Positions 49,542 through 58,420 of a stretch of DNA of 64,000 nucleotides are shown here, one piece after another. The DNA comes from Clostridiales bacterium Firm_14 (GTDB taxonomy: Bacteria; Bacillota; Clostridia; Saccharofermentanales; Saccharofermentanaceae), in assembly GCA_001604135.1 (NCBI GenBank), contig LVAT01000009.1:1-64000 (forward strand). Direction: 5' to 3'. Below the pieces are notes generated by a model. That model had not been told where the DNA came from, ran no database searches, and was given only the letters and a program-made list of their open reading frames with translations. Every line of letters begins with the position of its first letter. The stretch's first letter is position 1. The translations under genes and the position numbers were made by a program.

Positions 49542-50161
49542 GCACCTTTGAATTCAAAACACCGGTTACGGACGAAGATATCAGGAAAGTTCACATAGGC
49601 GACGTTATCTATCTTACAGGCGATATCGTTACTGGCAGAGATGACGTTCACCACAGGGTAGTCATCGGCGGCAAGGAGCCCCCGGTTGACCTTAAGGGCA
49701 AAGCTGTCTTCCACGCAGGCCCCATCATGAAGAAGATCTCCGGAGACGGCGAGCCTGACAAGTACAAGGTCATAAGCGTCGGCCCCACAACTTCCATGCG
49801 TATGGAAAAGGCACAGGCAGAGTTTCTCGAGAAGACCGGCGTTAAGATCATCATCGGCAAGGGCGGAATGGGTCCCAAGACGACTAAGGGCTGCGTTGAT
49901 AACTGCGCCGTTCACACGATCTTCCCCGGCGGATGCGCCGTTGTCGCAGCTGAGGAAGTCATAGACTGCGAAGGCGTCGAGTGGCTTGATCTGGGCATGC
50001 CTGAAGCCATGTGGAAGCTTAAGTGCGACAGGTTCGGACCATTGATCGTATCCATCGATTCATACGGCAACAACCTGATCGAGAACAACAAAGTTGATTT
50101 CAACATCAAGAGAGAAAAAGCCTTGGAAGACCTTAAGGGCAAACTCTCTTACCTGGAGTAA
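49538..50161 (+). CDS. ttdB: L(+)-tartrate dehydratase, beta subunit
   Basis: Small subunit of the same enzyme, 207 residues. VISVGPTTSMRMEKAQ, HAGPI, IGKGGMGPKTT, the FPGGCAVVAAEEV segment and FGPLIVSIDSYGNNLI all match TtdB. Class I fumarase beta domains usually have TTSGRMD at this point, so the TTSMRME form favours tartrate. A fumarase role cannot be fully ruled out without assay. Coupled to ttdA before it (ATGA) and to the HAD gene after it (TAATG). Confidence 0.85.
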   Translation: MSTFEFKTPVTDEDIRKVHIGDVIYLTGDIVTGRDDVHHRVVIGGKEPPVDLKGKAVFHAGPIMKKISGDGEPDKYKVISVGPTTSMRMEKAQAEFLEKTGVKIIIGKGGMGPKTTKGCVDNCAVHTIFPGGCAVVAAEEVIDCEGVEWLDLGMPEAMWKLKCDRFGPLIVSIDSYGNNLIENNKVDFNIKREKALEDLKGKLSYLE

Positions 50162-50871
50162 TGATGGGTTCAAAAATGCCCGAGAAATATCCCGATCTTA
50201 AAACGCTCTCTACGGAGGGCGTTAAGCTTCTCATATTCGATCTCGACGGCACTCTTCTGGATTCCATGAGCGTCTGGCACGATGTCGACGTCGAATTCCT
50301 GGGCAGATACGGATATGAGGTAACTCCCGAATATACTGACATCGTCAAGCGCGCATCTATCGAAGATGCCGCGAGATACACACAGGAAAAATACAGGATC
50401 CCCCTCACCTGGCAGGAGATAGTGGATACCTGGGAATCAATGGTCTACGAGTTTTACAGATCTGAAGTAACGCTTAAGGACGGTGCAAGGGAATATCTTG
50501 ATGAAGCCAAAAAGCACGGCTTCAAATTATGCGTAACGACTGCTCTTTCGAAGAAGAATGCAAATGCTTCGCTTGAAGCGACAGGCATAAAGGATCTTTT
50601 CGACTGCGTTATCACGCTGGAAGACTTGGACGGCAACGTCAACAAGGGTTCGCCCGATATCTTCCTCCGCGCGACCGGATATATTTCAGCAAGAGGCAAT
50701 GTGATCACGCCTGAACAGGCTCTGGTCTATGACGATGTCCTTCAGGCCATATGCGGCGCCAGAGCAGGCGGCTTTAAGACTTGTGCGGTATATGACAACA
50801 TCGGCTGCGGAGGTCCCGGTAATTGGGAGAGCTTCGCAGCCGGATGTGATTACTCTGTATTCAAATTCTGA
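50161..50871 (+). CDS. HAD-family hydrolase
   Basis: A 236-residue HAD phosphatase with a helical cap, of the beta-phosphoglucomutase/phosphatase branch. Motif I is LLIFDLDGTLLDS (Asp27, Asp29), motif II the Thr of VTTALSKKNAN, motif III the Lys of VNKGSPDIF, and motif IV VYDDVLQAICGARAGG. Its ATG overlaps the ttdB stop (TAATG; a second ATG is 3 bp on). The coupling suggests a role with tartrate or its products, perhaps metabolite repair, but no substrate can be named. Confidence 0.82.
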   Translation: MMGSKMPEKYPDLKTLSTEGVKLLIFDLDGTLLDSMSVWHDVDVEFLGRYGYEVTPEYTDIVKRASIEDAARYTQEKYRIPLTWQEIVDTWESMVYEFYRSEVTLKDGAREYLDEAKKHGFKLCVTTALSKKNANASLEATGIKDLFDCVITLEDLDGNVNKGSPDIFLRATGYISARGNVITPEQALVYDDVLQAICGARAGGFKTCAVYDNIGCGGPGNWESFAAGCDYSVFKF

Positions 50872-50958
50872 TAAACTTCTTATTCCGTAATTGTTCCTTT
50901 TTATCTTTGATCCACGGTCGATTATTCAGATTCTGACTACAGATTTTATATGTAAAAC

Positions 50959-52086
50959 TTATTCCTGATCTTCTTTTGATCCTTCCTTCTTTACGTCCTT
51001 CTTCTCGCTCTGAGCTGCTCTTCTTGCTGCTTCAGCCTTAGCTTCTGCGAGAGCTGCCGCCTCTCTCTTTCTTCTCTTCTTACGAGCTGTGAAGACGATG
51101 ACGATAACGATCACTGTAACGATTCCACAGAATACTAAGAACGGGATAGCTGCGATGAGGCCCAAGAGGAAATTCTGGAAGAATTCGACTGTACCTTCCC
51201 ACATGTCCTTAAACTGTTCGCCGACTCTCTCGCCGTATGTGACAACGTGAGGTTCTTCGATCTCTGTCTCTTCGAGGACTTCTCTTATCTGGAGATTTAA
51301 TGTTCCATACTGTACCTGGTTCTCAAGTACTCTGATGCGGGATTCAGCGCTCTCGATCTGATATCTTACTTCTGTAAGTCTGTTCTGGAGAATGAGGATG
51401 TTATCGAGGTCCTTGGCATTTCCAAGGAGCTCCATAAGCTGCTCGTATTCGACTCTTAATGAATCGAGTCTTGACTTTGTGTCAACGTATTCGAGAGTAA
51501 CGTCTGTTGTATTCTCGCTTGAAGACAAAACCGTGCAGCTGTTGCCTACTGTGGTGATGAGCGAATCGAGCTTGTCTGCAGGAATGCGGATCGTGTAATA
51601 GATCGTGCGCAGATCGTGATTCTTGCCTGTTCCGGACATTGAAGAATTCTCGATATATCCGCCAAGCTCCCTGATCTGGTTCTCGACATCTGCCTTAACC
51701 TGATCGATGTTCAGTGTTTCTGCGGACATCGATACGGTCCTTATGAGAAGTCTGCCCTTCGCGGGATCGACATTTACATCATTGGAAACGGACACGCCCG
51801 GACCGGCATCCATTGGTGCATCAGCAACATATTCTTGATCGCCGTAACCGTAATCGTAATCAGCCGTTGCACCGGCATTTGCCATGGTTGTGCTCTTATA
51901 TGTGACGCTGTTTCCGCCGGCCATCGCATTGATCGAATCGTTTACGACTTCAACTTTTGCGTTATGTTCACGAACCGGGGCGCTTGCTGCTTTCGCTTTA
52001 GTTAAGTAAGCGCCCAGCATGCCGAATGTAAGAAAATTAACGGCGATGATGCCTGCGACTATTCCAATGACCACACCTTTTTTCAT
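50959..52086 (-). CDS. DUF4349 membrane protein
   Basis: A 375-residue protein from the ATG at 52086, which has GGAGG nearby. An N-terminal anchor helix (about 3-25) leads to a Gly/Tyr/Asp-rich region and then the DUF4349 domain (about 110-335): GRLLIRTVSMSAETLN, a long coiled coil (about 205-260, SRLDSLRVEYEQLMELLGNA), and LQIREV. A second transmembrane helix (about 300-325) and a basic cytoplasmic tail rich in Lys/Arg/Ala follow. The family occurs as putative lipoproteins or membrane proteins of unknown role. It is alone on its strand. Confidence 0.82.
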   Translation of the reverse strand: MKKGVVIGIVAGIIAVNFLTFGMLGAYLTKAKAASAPVREHNAKVEVVNDSINAMAGGNSVTYKSTTMANAGATADYDYGYGDQEYVADAPMDAGPGVSVSNDVNVDPAKGRLLIRTVSMSAETLNIDQVKADVENQIRELGGYIENSSMSGTGKNHDLRTIYYTIRIPADKLDSLITTVGNSCTVLSSSENTTDVTLEYVDTKSRLDSLRVEYEQLMELLGNAKDLDNILILQNRLTEVRYQIESAESRIRVLENQVQYGTLNLQIREVLEETEIEEPHVVTYGERVGEQFKDMWEGTVEFFQNFLLGLIAAIPFLVFCGIVTVIVIVIVFTARKKRRKREAAALAEAKAEAARRAAQSEKKDVKKEGSKEDQE

Positions 52087-52168
52087 ATGTAATACCTCCG
52101 TTTGCACGTTAGTTGTGCTTCGTTGTTACCATAAATACAGATGTAAATAATAAATTGTTGCAGTCTTC

Positions 52169-52197
52169 TCGAAAAATTTTATCCTTCGCTTTATACT
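52169..52197 (+). promoter_or_regulatory. Promoter giving a leaderless transcript
   Basis: TCGAAA (52169-52174), 17-bp spacer, and TATACT (52192-52197). The predicted start lies at the ATG (52205), and no ribosome binding site is present. Confidence 0.5.
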
Positions 52198-52204
52198 TTA
52201 CCCT

Positions 52205-53287
52205 ATGAACGCATCGGAATCAAAACAGGATCTCTGGGAATACCTGTCAGAAGTCCGCCGCCCTATAGCCCTCTACGGTACGGGTGACGGCGCTGACAAG
52301 ATCATTTCCGTACTCGAAAGATACGGTCTTAAGGACCTTGTCGTTGCTGTCTTTGCAAGCGACGGTTTTGTAAGGGACAGGATGTTCCATGAATATAAAG
52401 TCATCTCTTATTCCGAATGCTGCGAGAAGTTCGGCGGCAGGGACTTCATCGTCCTCGTCTGCTTCGGTTCATCAAGGCCCGAAGTGCTTGAGCAGGTGGC
52501 AAAGATAAAGTCTGAAAGAGAGCTCTACGTTCCTGATGTCCCTGTATACGGCAACATCTTGTTCACCCGTGAATTCTACGGATCCAACAAGGATGCGGTC
52601 GAAGATGTTTATAACCGTATGGAAGATGATGCTTCGCGCAATTGCTATGAGAATTTCATCTCTTACAAGCTTACCGGCGACATCACTTATCTGGAAAGAG
52701 CGGAGTCTGATCCTGACGATGAATTTGGACTTCTGAAGGACATTACAGAAGGCTGTTTTGTCGATCTCGGCGCATACTACGGCGATACGCTGATCCGTTA
52801 TCTTAACAGTTTCCCGTGCCTTAATAAGGCTGTCGCAGTCGAGCCGGAGCGCCACTCATTTAAGAAGCTTACGGCATGTGCGGAGACACTCGGTCCCGGC
52901 ATCACATGCATCAACGCACTTGTTGGAAGCCATACCGGCACAGAACAGGTGTCAGCCTCCAGAGGCAGGGGCACAAGGGCTCTTGCGGCAAGCAATGTTG
53001 AGCTTAAGAAAACAATAGACATAGACATCGTTACCGTTGATTCCCTGGCTCTTGATAACGTAAGCTTCATCAAGTTCGATGTCGAAGGCTCAGAATCAGA
53101 TGCGATCGAAGGCGCCAAGGAAACAATAAAGAAGTGCCGCCCGTTAATGAAGATCGCCTGCTATCACAGGAGCGAGGATGTTTTCGCGATCGTGCAAAAA
53201 GTGCTGGAGATAAGGGACGATTATAAGATCTATATGCGCCACACAAGATGTATCCCGGGCTGGGATACGGACTTCTACTTTATCTGA
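52205..53287 (+). CDS. FkbM-family methyltransferase
   Basis: A 360-residue SAM-dependent methyltransferase. The N-terminal about 110 residues form a Rossmann-like part (PIALYGTGDGADKIISVLER) sometimes found ahead of FkbM domains. The FkbM domain (about 175-345) carries the SAM motif GCFVDLGAYYGDTLIRYL, AVEPERHSFKKL, and the FIKFDVEGSESDAIEGA motif characteristic of the family. Such enzymes often methylate sugars or secondary metabolites. It seems leaderless. The YfcE gene follows 12 bp downstream. Confidence 0.85.
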   Translation: MNASESKQDLWEYLSEVRRPIALYGTGDGADKIISVLERYGLKDLVVAVFASDGFVRDRMFHEYKVISYSECCEKFGGRDFIVLVCFGSSRPEVLEQVAKIKSERELYVPDVPVYGNILFTREFYGSNKDAVEDVYNRMEDDASRNCYENFISYKLTGDITYLERAESDPDDEFGLLKDITEGCFVDLGAYYGDTLIRYLNSFPCLNKAVAVEPERHSFKKLTACAETLGPGITCINALVGSHTGTEQVSASRGRGTRALAASNVELKKTIDIDIVTVDSLALDNVSFIKFDVEGSESDAIEGAKETIKKCRPLMKIACYHRSEDVFAIVQKVLEIRDDYKIYMRHTRCIPGWDTDFYFI

Positions 53288-53299
53288 TAAGGAACTCTC

Positions 53300-53848
53300 A
53301 TGAAGATACTGATCGTAAGTGACTCACACGGAAATAACGGACCTTTAAGGGCGGCGATAATGAAGGAAGCTCCTGATATGCTGATCCATTTGGGCGATGC
53401 CGAGTTCTCGCAATCCGAGATCGCAAGATGGGCCGGAGCTCCGAAGAATCCCTGCATTTTTGTAAAGGGCAACTGCGATACTTACTGCGATCAGGATATC
53501 GTAAGAAATACTGCCGTTTTCACGCTTAACGGCCATAAGATATTCTGCTCACACGGCCACCTTCAGAAGGTCAATTACGGGCTTTTGACGATATCGCTCA
53601 CGGCTCAGGAACAGGGCTGCGACATCTGCATGTTCGGCCACACGCATGTCCCCTATGACAGCTTCGGTGACGCAGTCTCGGAATATAACAGATTTTATGA
53701 ATCAGGGTTCGGCTCGAGCTTTTCAGGGCCGCGCATACTTAATCCGGGATCGATATCGATCCCCAGAGGCGGTTCTGCGCGCAGTTACATGATCATGGAT
53801 ATGGAAGATGACGGCAGATATGACGTCAGATACTGCCTCTGCGATTAA
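53300..53848 (+). CDS. YfcE/MJ0936-type metallophosphoesterase
   Basis: A 182-residue calcineurin-like phosphodiesterase. All metal-binding motifs are present in order: ILIVSDSHGN, HLGDAEFS, KGNCD, FCSHGHLQ and FGHTHVP. Proteins of this family cleave artificial phosphodiesters; the natural substrate is usually unknown. Its last 4 bp overlap the end of the convergent Na/Pi transporter gene. Confidence 0.88.
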   Translation: MKILIVSDSHGNNGPLRAAIMKEAPDMLIHLGDAEFSQSEIARWAGAPKNPCIFVKGNCDTYCDQDIVRNTAVFTLNGHKIFCSHGHLQKVNYGLLTISLTAQEQGCDICMFGHTHVPYDSFGDAVSEYNRFYESGFGSSFSGPRILNPGSISIPRGGSARSYMIMDMEDDGRYDVRYCLCD

Positions 53849-55605
53849 GCCTTATACTTCTTGACGTATTCCTGATACTTTCTCTCGTCCTTATCCTTGC
53901 GCTGCTTGAAGTCGTGCATGTAAGTATCCTGATTCTTGGAATGCTTGGCACCTGCAGACTTGAATCTGTATGCGATCGCAGCGATGTTGAGGCTGTGCTC
54001 GGCTATTCTGACGCAGCTGTAAAGGATATCGTTAAATACGAATCCCTGCTCTGTCGTGCAGACGCCTGAAGCAAGTCTGTCGACATGATTGGACTTGAAC
54101 TTGTCGCACATCTCACTGATGACGATCCTTAAGGGTCCGATATCATCGGCATGCGCGGCATCTTTGGAAAGATAGCATTCCAAAGCCATGGTATATATGT
54201 CATGGACTGCGGGAATGACTCTGGAGAGCTCTTCTTTTGCAGTATCGGAGAATTCCATATGCTTGTTGGCGATCTCTTCGGCAGAATCGGAAAGATAGTT
54301 CGCGTGGTCGGCAATTCTTTCCACTTCTCCGATCGCCTGAAGGATCATCGAAGACCTGTTCTTGTCATCTTCGCTCAAATGCTGTGTGGTTGTAAGTCTC
54401 ATTAAGTAAGAACCGAGAAGATCCTCGTAACCGTCAACCTTCTCCTCATTCTTCTTTATGAAATCGAAATCAGTGGTGTTGTAGCCTTTAAGGAGCATGT
54501 CCATGGATTTATCAAGACCGTCTTTAGCCTTGTTTACCATGTTGATCATCATCTTGCGGCACTCACCTACAGCGATCGCAGGAGTAAGCATGAGACGCTC
54601 GTCAAGCTTGAATTCCTGCTCTTCTTCTGTTTCCTTGACAATAAGATGTGCGATCTTTACGAGGAGCTTGGAGAACGGGAACAGGAGAATCGTATTTGCA
54701 ATATTGAATACAGAGTGGATAGCAGCAACGCCTACGATATTTACCGGGCTGTTCAGGAAGTCGAAATCGAATATCGCATTTACGCTGTAGAAAACGATAA
54801 GCCAGATGACCGTGCCGATGAGCTTAATAGCTACGTGGATGACCGTAACTCTCTTAGCATCCCTGTTAACGCCGATAGATGAGAGAATAGCTGTCATGCA
54901 TGTACCGATGTTGGCACCCATTACGAGCGGAATAGCCATGCCGTACGTAAGCTGGCCGGTCATGGAGATCGACTGCAGGATACCGATGGCAGCAGCTGAG
55001 CTCTGGATGATGCCTGTAACGATTGCGCCTGAGAAAACGCCTAAGAGCGGGTTCTTGAAGGCTGTCATGATGGATACGAAGCTGTCCATCTCCTTTAGAG
55101 GTTCCATGGACGAGGACATCATGGTCATGCCCTGCATGAGGATCGAGAAGCCTAAGAGCATCGAACCGACGTCCTTGTGCTTCTGCTTCTTGGCAGCCAT
55201 GATGAGGATAATGCCGATGAGAGCAAAGACAAGTGAGAAGCAGGAAGGCTTCAGAAGTCTTAATACTATGTTGTCTCCGGAATCGATACCTGCAAGGGAT
55301 AATATCCACGCTGTAAGCGTCGTGCCGATGTCAGATCCGAAGATTACGCCTACCGTCTGGGGCAGTTCCATAATGCCTGAGTTAACAAAACCTACCAGCA
55401 TGACTGTCATTGCAGATGAGGACTGGATGGCGATCGTTATGATGGCGCCTATGGTAAGACCTTTGAACTGGTTGTCAGTGGCTTTGTTGAGGAGTTTCTC
55501 CAAGCGGCCGCCTGCGGTCTTCTTCAATGAATCAGACAAGAGCTTCATTCCGTAAAGGAAGAATGCCAAGCCTCCGAAAAGGGTTATAAACATGAAAATA
55601 TCCAT
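53845..55605 (-). CDS. Na/Pi-cotransporter family protein with PhoU domain
   Basis: A 586-residue inner membrane protein. The N-terminal half has two inverted Na/Pi repeats, each with the QSS motif (IQSSSAMTVMLVGFVNSG; IIQSSAAAIGILQSISMTG), and about eight helices. The C-terminal part (about 335-560) is a cytoplasmic PhoU-like helical domain (RSSMILQAIGEVERIADHAN), followed by a basic tail. Probably sodium-driven phosphate uptake or export; direction cannot be read. Ribosome site GGAG. Confidence 0.9.
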   Translation of the reverse strand: MDIFMFITLFGGLAFFLYGMKLLSDSLKKTAGGRLEKLLNKATDNQFKGLTIGAIITIAIQSSSAMTVMLVGFVNSGIMELPQTVGVIFGSDIGTTLTAWILSLAGIDSGDNIVLRLLKPSCFSLVFALIGIILIMAAKKQKHKDVGSMLLGFSILMQGMTMMSSSMEPLKEMDSFVSIMTAFKNPLLGVFSGAIVTGIIQSSAAAIGILQSISMTGQLTYGMAIPLVMGANIGTCMTAILSSIGVNRDAKRVTVIHVAIKLIGTVIWLIVFYSVNAIFDFDFLNSPVNIVGVAAIHSVFNIANTILLFPFSKLLVKIAHLIVKETEEEQEFKLDERLMLTPAIAVGECRKMMINMVNKAKDGLDKSMDMLLKGYNTTDFDFIKKNEEKVDGYEDLLGSYLMRLTTTQHLSEDDKNRSSMILQAIGEVERIADHANYLSDSAEEIANKHMEFSDTAKEELSRVIPAVHDIYTMALECYLSKDAAHADDIGPLRIVISEMCDKFKSNHVDRLASGVCTTEQGFVFNDILYSCVRIAEHSLNIAAIAYRFKSAGAKHSKNQDTYMHDFKQRKDKDERKYQEYVKKYKA

Positions 55606-55709
55606 AATAACTGCTCCACATCATGTAAAAAAGCAAATTTAACCGGATATATTCTATCGTCAAAAACCGCTATTGTAAAACAAAAAAATATTACAAGATT
55701 AAATACATA

Positions 55710-55744
55710 GATGCCCGTCTATGTATCAACAAAGACGGGCATCT
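55710..55744 (-). terminator. Hairpin after ABC exporter genes
   Basis: AGATGCCCGTCT (55710-55721) and AGACGGGCATCT (55733-55744) pair perfectly over 12 bp with an 11-nt loop, 26 bp past the permease stop. The minus strand follows with ATGTATTTAATC. Confidence 0.65.
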
Positions 55745-55769
55745 TGAGTGCATTTTTATTGTGCTTTGT

Positions 55770-57470
55770 TTATTTCCTTCCCAGGACCGCCGGCAGTATG
55801 AGCGATACGAGGAATCCTATGAGCGCATTGATGGCTGCTCCGATCAGGATGGCCGGGGTAAGGTGTCCTAAAAGGATTCCCACTATAACTGCAGCTGCTG
55901 AAGGTGTAAGTCCGAAATAAAGGAACATCATCTGCACGATAAGTGCTATCGTCTGCGCCTGATCCTTTGGAAGCGAGAGCGAGATGAGGGTTCCTACTAC
56001 CGTTGCAAAGAAGCTGATCGACAGTATGAAAAGGAACCATGCGATAACGCTCAGGGGATCAGCATTGAGGATCACTGCAGAAACAATGATCGGAAGCAGA
56101 AGGTCGATCGCCGTGACGGAAAGGCATCCGAGCAATGAATACAGGAGCTTCTTGTGGGGCTTCTCAGGGATCATGATGAAGAAGTCCTTGGAGGTGTCTT
56201 CCCTGATCGGGTCGCCCATGGTTCTGTAGAAGGCCATGACTCCGAGCACTGCTGCGGGGATAAAGAACGCATCGCCGTAAGGATACTGTTTGGAAAGGTA
56301 CGCGACTACTCCTGCAATGATCGTATAGATGATCATCGTTGTGGAGAATATCTTGAGCTTGGCAAATCTGAATCTGTTGAAGACCGCCTTGTAAAGGAAG
56401 ACATTTGCGCCGTTTCCGTAACGGAAGCCTTCCCTGTCGACTTTGCCCGTTCTCTCCTTTTCCCTGGTCATGACTCCGCCCTTTACGGCATTTCTGGCGC
56501 TCTCGATCTGCTCTGCCTTATGCTCTGCGGCAAACATGGCATCTTCGTAGAAGTCTGCCTTGAGCTTCCAGATAACAAGAACGAGCACGGCGCATGCAGC
56601 AACGAAGAGACCGAGGTAGATCAGCGATAAGGTAATATCTCCGGTGCATGCATAATATGAGATTCCTCTGAGCCAGCCCCAGAAAGGTACCCAGTGAGTA
56701 TTTGAGCCTGCGAAGAATGCGAAGAGAGCAGAAATTACAGGCTGCTTTGTTATAACAGTGAAAGCCAGGAAGCCTAAGGCGATGACGCCGTAAACTCCGG
56801 CAAGGAAATTCTTGATGTTTCCGGTTCCGCTCTTCATTTTGGATGTGATCGTATAAAAGACCACCTGAACCAGTGTGCTGAATGCGAGTATCAGCGAATA
56901 TACGATGATAATGGATACCGCACCCCAGAGGCTTAAGCCCACGCCATGAGTCAGGTTCGGTATCTGGAACAGCATGAACAGCGAGATAAAAAGAGATGAA
57001 CCGAGCGTGCAAAGAAGCCTGAACATAAGAACAGACTGCGGTCTCATCGGTGTGGAGAACAGCATCGGAACATCCGCCGGCAGGAATATCTTGCTCGAAT
57101 TCTGTGCGTTTATGATGTTAGTGGCAAGGATCAGAAGGAATACTGCAGAGATGACGAGATCTACGATCTGCTCTTTTGTAATGTTGTATTCCTCCATCAT
57201 CTGTCCGATCTTGGATTTTGCAAGGTTTCCGGAGACAGCATCTTCTACGGAGATCTCTTCGCCGGGACCTTCGCCGTTATCGACCTGAACGATCGATGTG
57301 CCTGAAGGTTCCGTACTGTGCTTCTTCTCCTTCTTATCGAAGAGTCTGGCAACAAGACCTACGACAGTTCCGAAGACCAGTGCTATCACTATGAAAGCGA
57401 CCCACGTCTTCATCAGCTTTCTAAGCGTGTTAAAAAGCGAGTGGGAAACGTAATAAAGGAAAAGTCTCAT
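55770..57470 (-). CDS. ABC exporter permease
   Basis: A 566-residue polytopic membrane protein with about twelve helices, layout of the putative ABC exporter family. A short acidic cytoplasmic stretch follows the first helix. It has ADVPMLFSTPMRPQSVLMFRL in its first half. Its ATG overlaps the stop of the ATPase gene (ATGA), so it is the membrane partner of that ATPase. Substrate unknown; a drug, lipid or peptide is possible. Confidence 0.82.
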   Translation of the reverse strand: MRLFLYYVSHSLFNTLRKLMKTWVAFIVIALVFGTVVGLVARLFDKKEKKHSTEPSGTSIVQVDNGEGPGEEISVEDAVSGNLAKSKIGQMMEEYNITKEQIVDLVISAVFLLILATNIINAQNSSKIFLPADVPMLFSTPMRPQSVLMFRLLCTLGSSLFISLFMLFQIPNLTHGVGLSLWGAVSIIIVYSLILAFSTLVQVVFYTITSKMKSGTGNIKNFLAGVYGVIALGFLAFTVITKQPVISALFAFFAGSNTHWVPFWGWLRGISYYACTGDITLSLIYLGLFVAACAVLVLVIWKLKADFYEDAMFAAEHKAEQIESARNAVKGGVMTREKERTGKVDREGFRYGNGANVFLYKAVFNRFRFAKLKIFSTTMIIYTIIAGVVAYLSKQYPYGDAFFIPAAVLGVMAFYRTMGDPIREDTSKDFFIMIPEKPHKKLLYSLLGCLSVTAIDLLLPIIVSAVILNADPLSVIAWFLFILSISFFATVVGTLISLSLPKDQAQTIALIVQMMFLYFGLTPSAAAVIVGILLGHLTPAILIGAAINALIGFLVSLILPAVLGRK

Positions 57471-58204
57471 GCTTCGGGCTCTCCTTCACCGCTTACAGAT
57501 GATTTATCAATGCCTTCGGTTACTTCGAAGAACAGGTCTTCCAATGTCTTTCCGCTTGCATCAACCTCGGCTCTTGTAACGTTAGCCTTGATCTGACCGT
57601 TCTGCATGATGATGGTCCTGTCCCAAAGCATGTCAACGCTGTCGATGATGTGGGTGCTGATGAACAATGTCTTTCCTGCTTTGCGCATCTCTTCGATGTA
57701 GTTCTTTAATTCCTTGATCGCATGAGGATCAAGACCTACCAGAGGCTCATCGAGAAGGATGATGTCAGGATCGGGCAGAAGGCCTAAGCAAAGGTTTAAC
57801 TTCTGCTGCATACCCTTTGATAATTCATCACCGAACTTCTTGCGCTTGTCATCTAATTCGAAGCGCTCGAGGAGCATGTTGATGCGGTCCTTGTAGTCTG
57901 TAAGTTTATATGCTCTTGCAATAAACTCCATGTGCTCGATAACGGTAAGCGTCGGATAGAGAGAAGGCATCTCGGGAATATATCCCAGGACTTTTCTCGC
58001 GCCGACAGACTTATTGACCATGCCGTTTACGGTGATGGTTCCGTCATACTTCAAAAATCCGATGATCGATTTGATGATCGTACTCTTACCTGCACCGTTA
58101 GGTCCCAAAAGTACCGTAAGCGAGCCCGGTTCGAGCGTAAAAGATACATCATTGCATGCGACATTTTTGCCGTAACGCTTTGTTACGTTTTTAACTTCAA
58201 GCAT
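57467..58204 (-). CDS. ABC transporter ATP-binding protein
   Basis: A 245-residue ABC ATPase. Walker A GPNGAGKST, Q-loop and YIPEMPSLYPTLT, signature LSKGMQQKLNLC and Walker B DIILLDEPLVGLDPHAI are intact; LFISTHIIDSVD carries the H-loop. The order and sequence style match the CcmA/EcsA-type exporters. Coupled to the permease by ATGA. The 216-bp gap to the plus-strand signalling operon contains the divergent promoters. Confidence 0.93.
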   Translation of the reverse strand: MLEVKNVTKRYGKNVACNDVSFTLEPGSLTVLLGPNGAGKSTIIKSIIGFLKYDGTITVNGMVNKSVGARKVLGYIPEMPSLYPTLTVIEHMEFIARAYKLTDYKDRINMLLERFELDDKRKKFGDELSKGMQQKLNLCLGLLPDPDIILLDEPLVGLDPHAIKELKNYIEEMRKAGKTLFISTHIIDSVDMLWDRTIIMQNGQIKANVTRAEVDASGKTLEDLFFEVTEGIDKSSVSGEGEPEA

Positions 58205-58420
58205 AAGTTATTACCCCCAAATATATTGCGAATAGTTTGCCACCCCAAAAATCGCTTTTCAAGGGAAAAATGAGGAGTTTAAGGTTCTGTTAAGGATAGT
58301 TATCAAAAAACCGATATATTTATGCGGAAATAACGATTTTGCGCGACTTTATATACCCGCGCATGTTATTATCTAAAATACTAGTGCTTTTCTTTAAAAG
58401 TTTTAGGGGTGTCTTAATTT

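Noticed and set aside
48642-50161. Class I fumarase
   Set aside because: TTSMRME in the beta subunit and the alpha-subunit motifs follow tartrate dehydratase more closely; kept as the alternative in the evidence.
54806-55555. 249-codon plus-strand open frame
   Set aside because: Antisense to the Na/Pi transporter gene; Met/Pro-rich shadow sequence.
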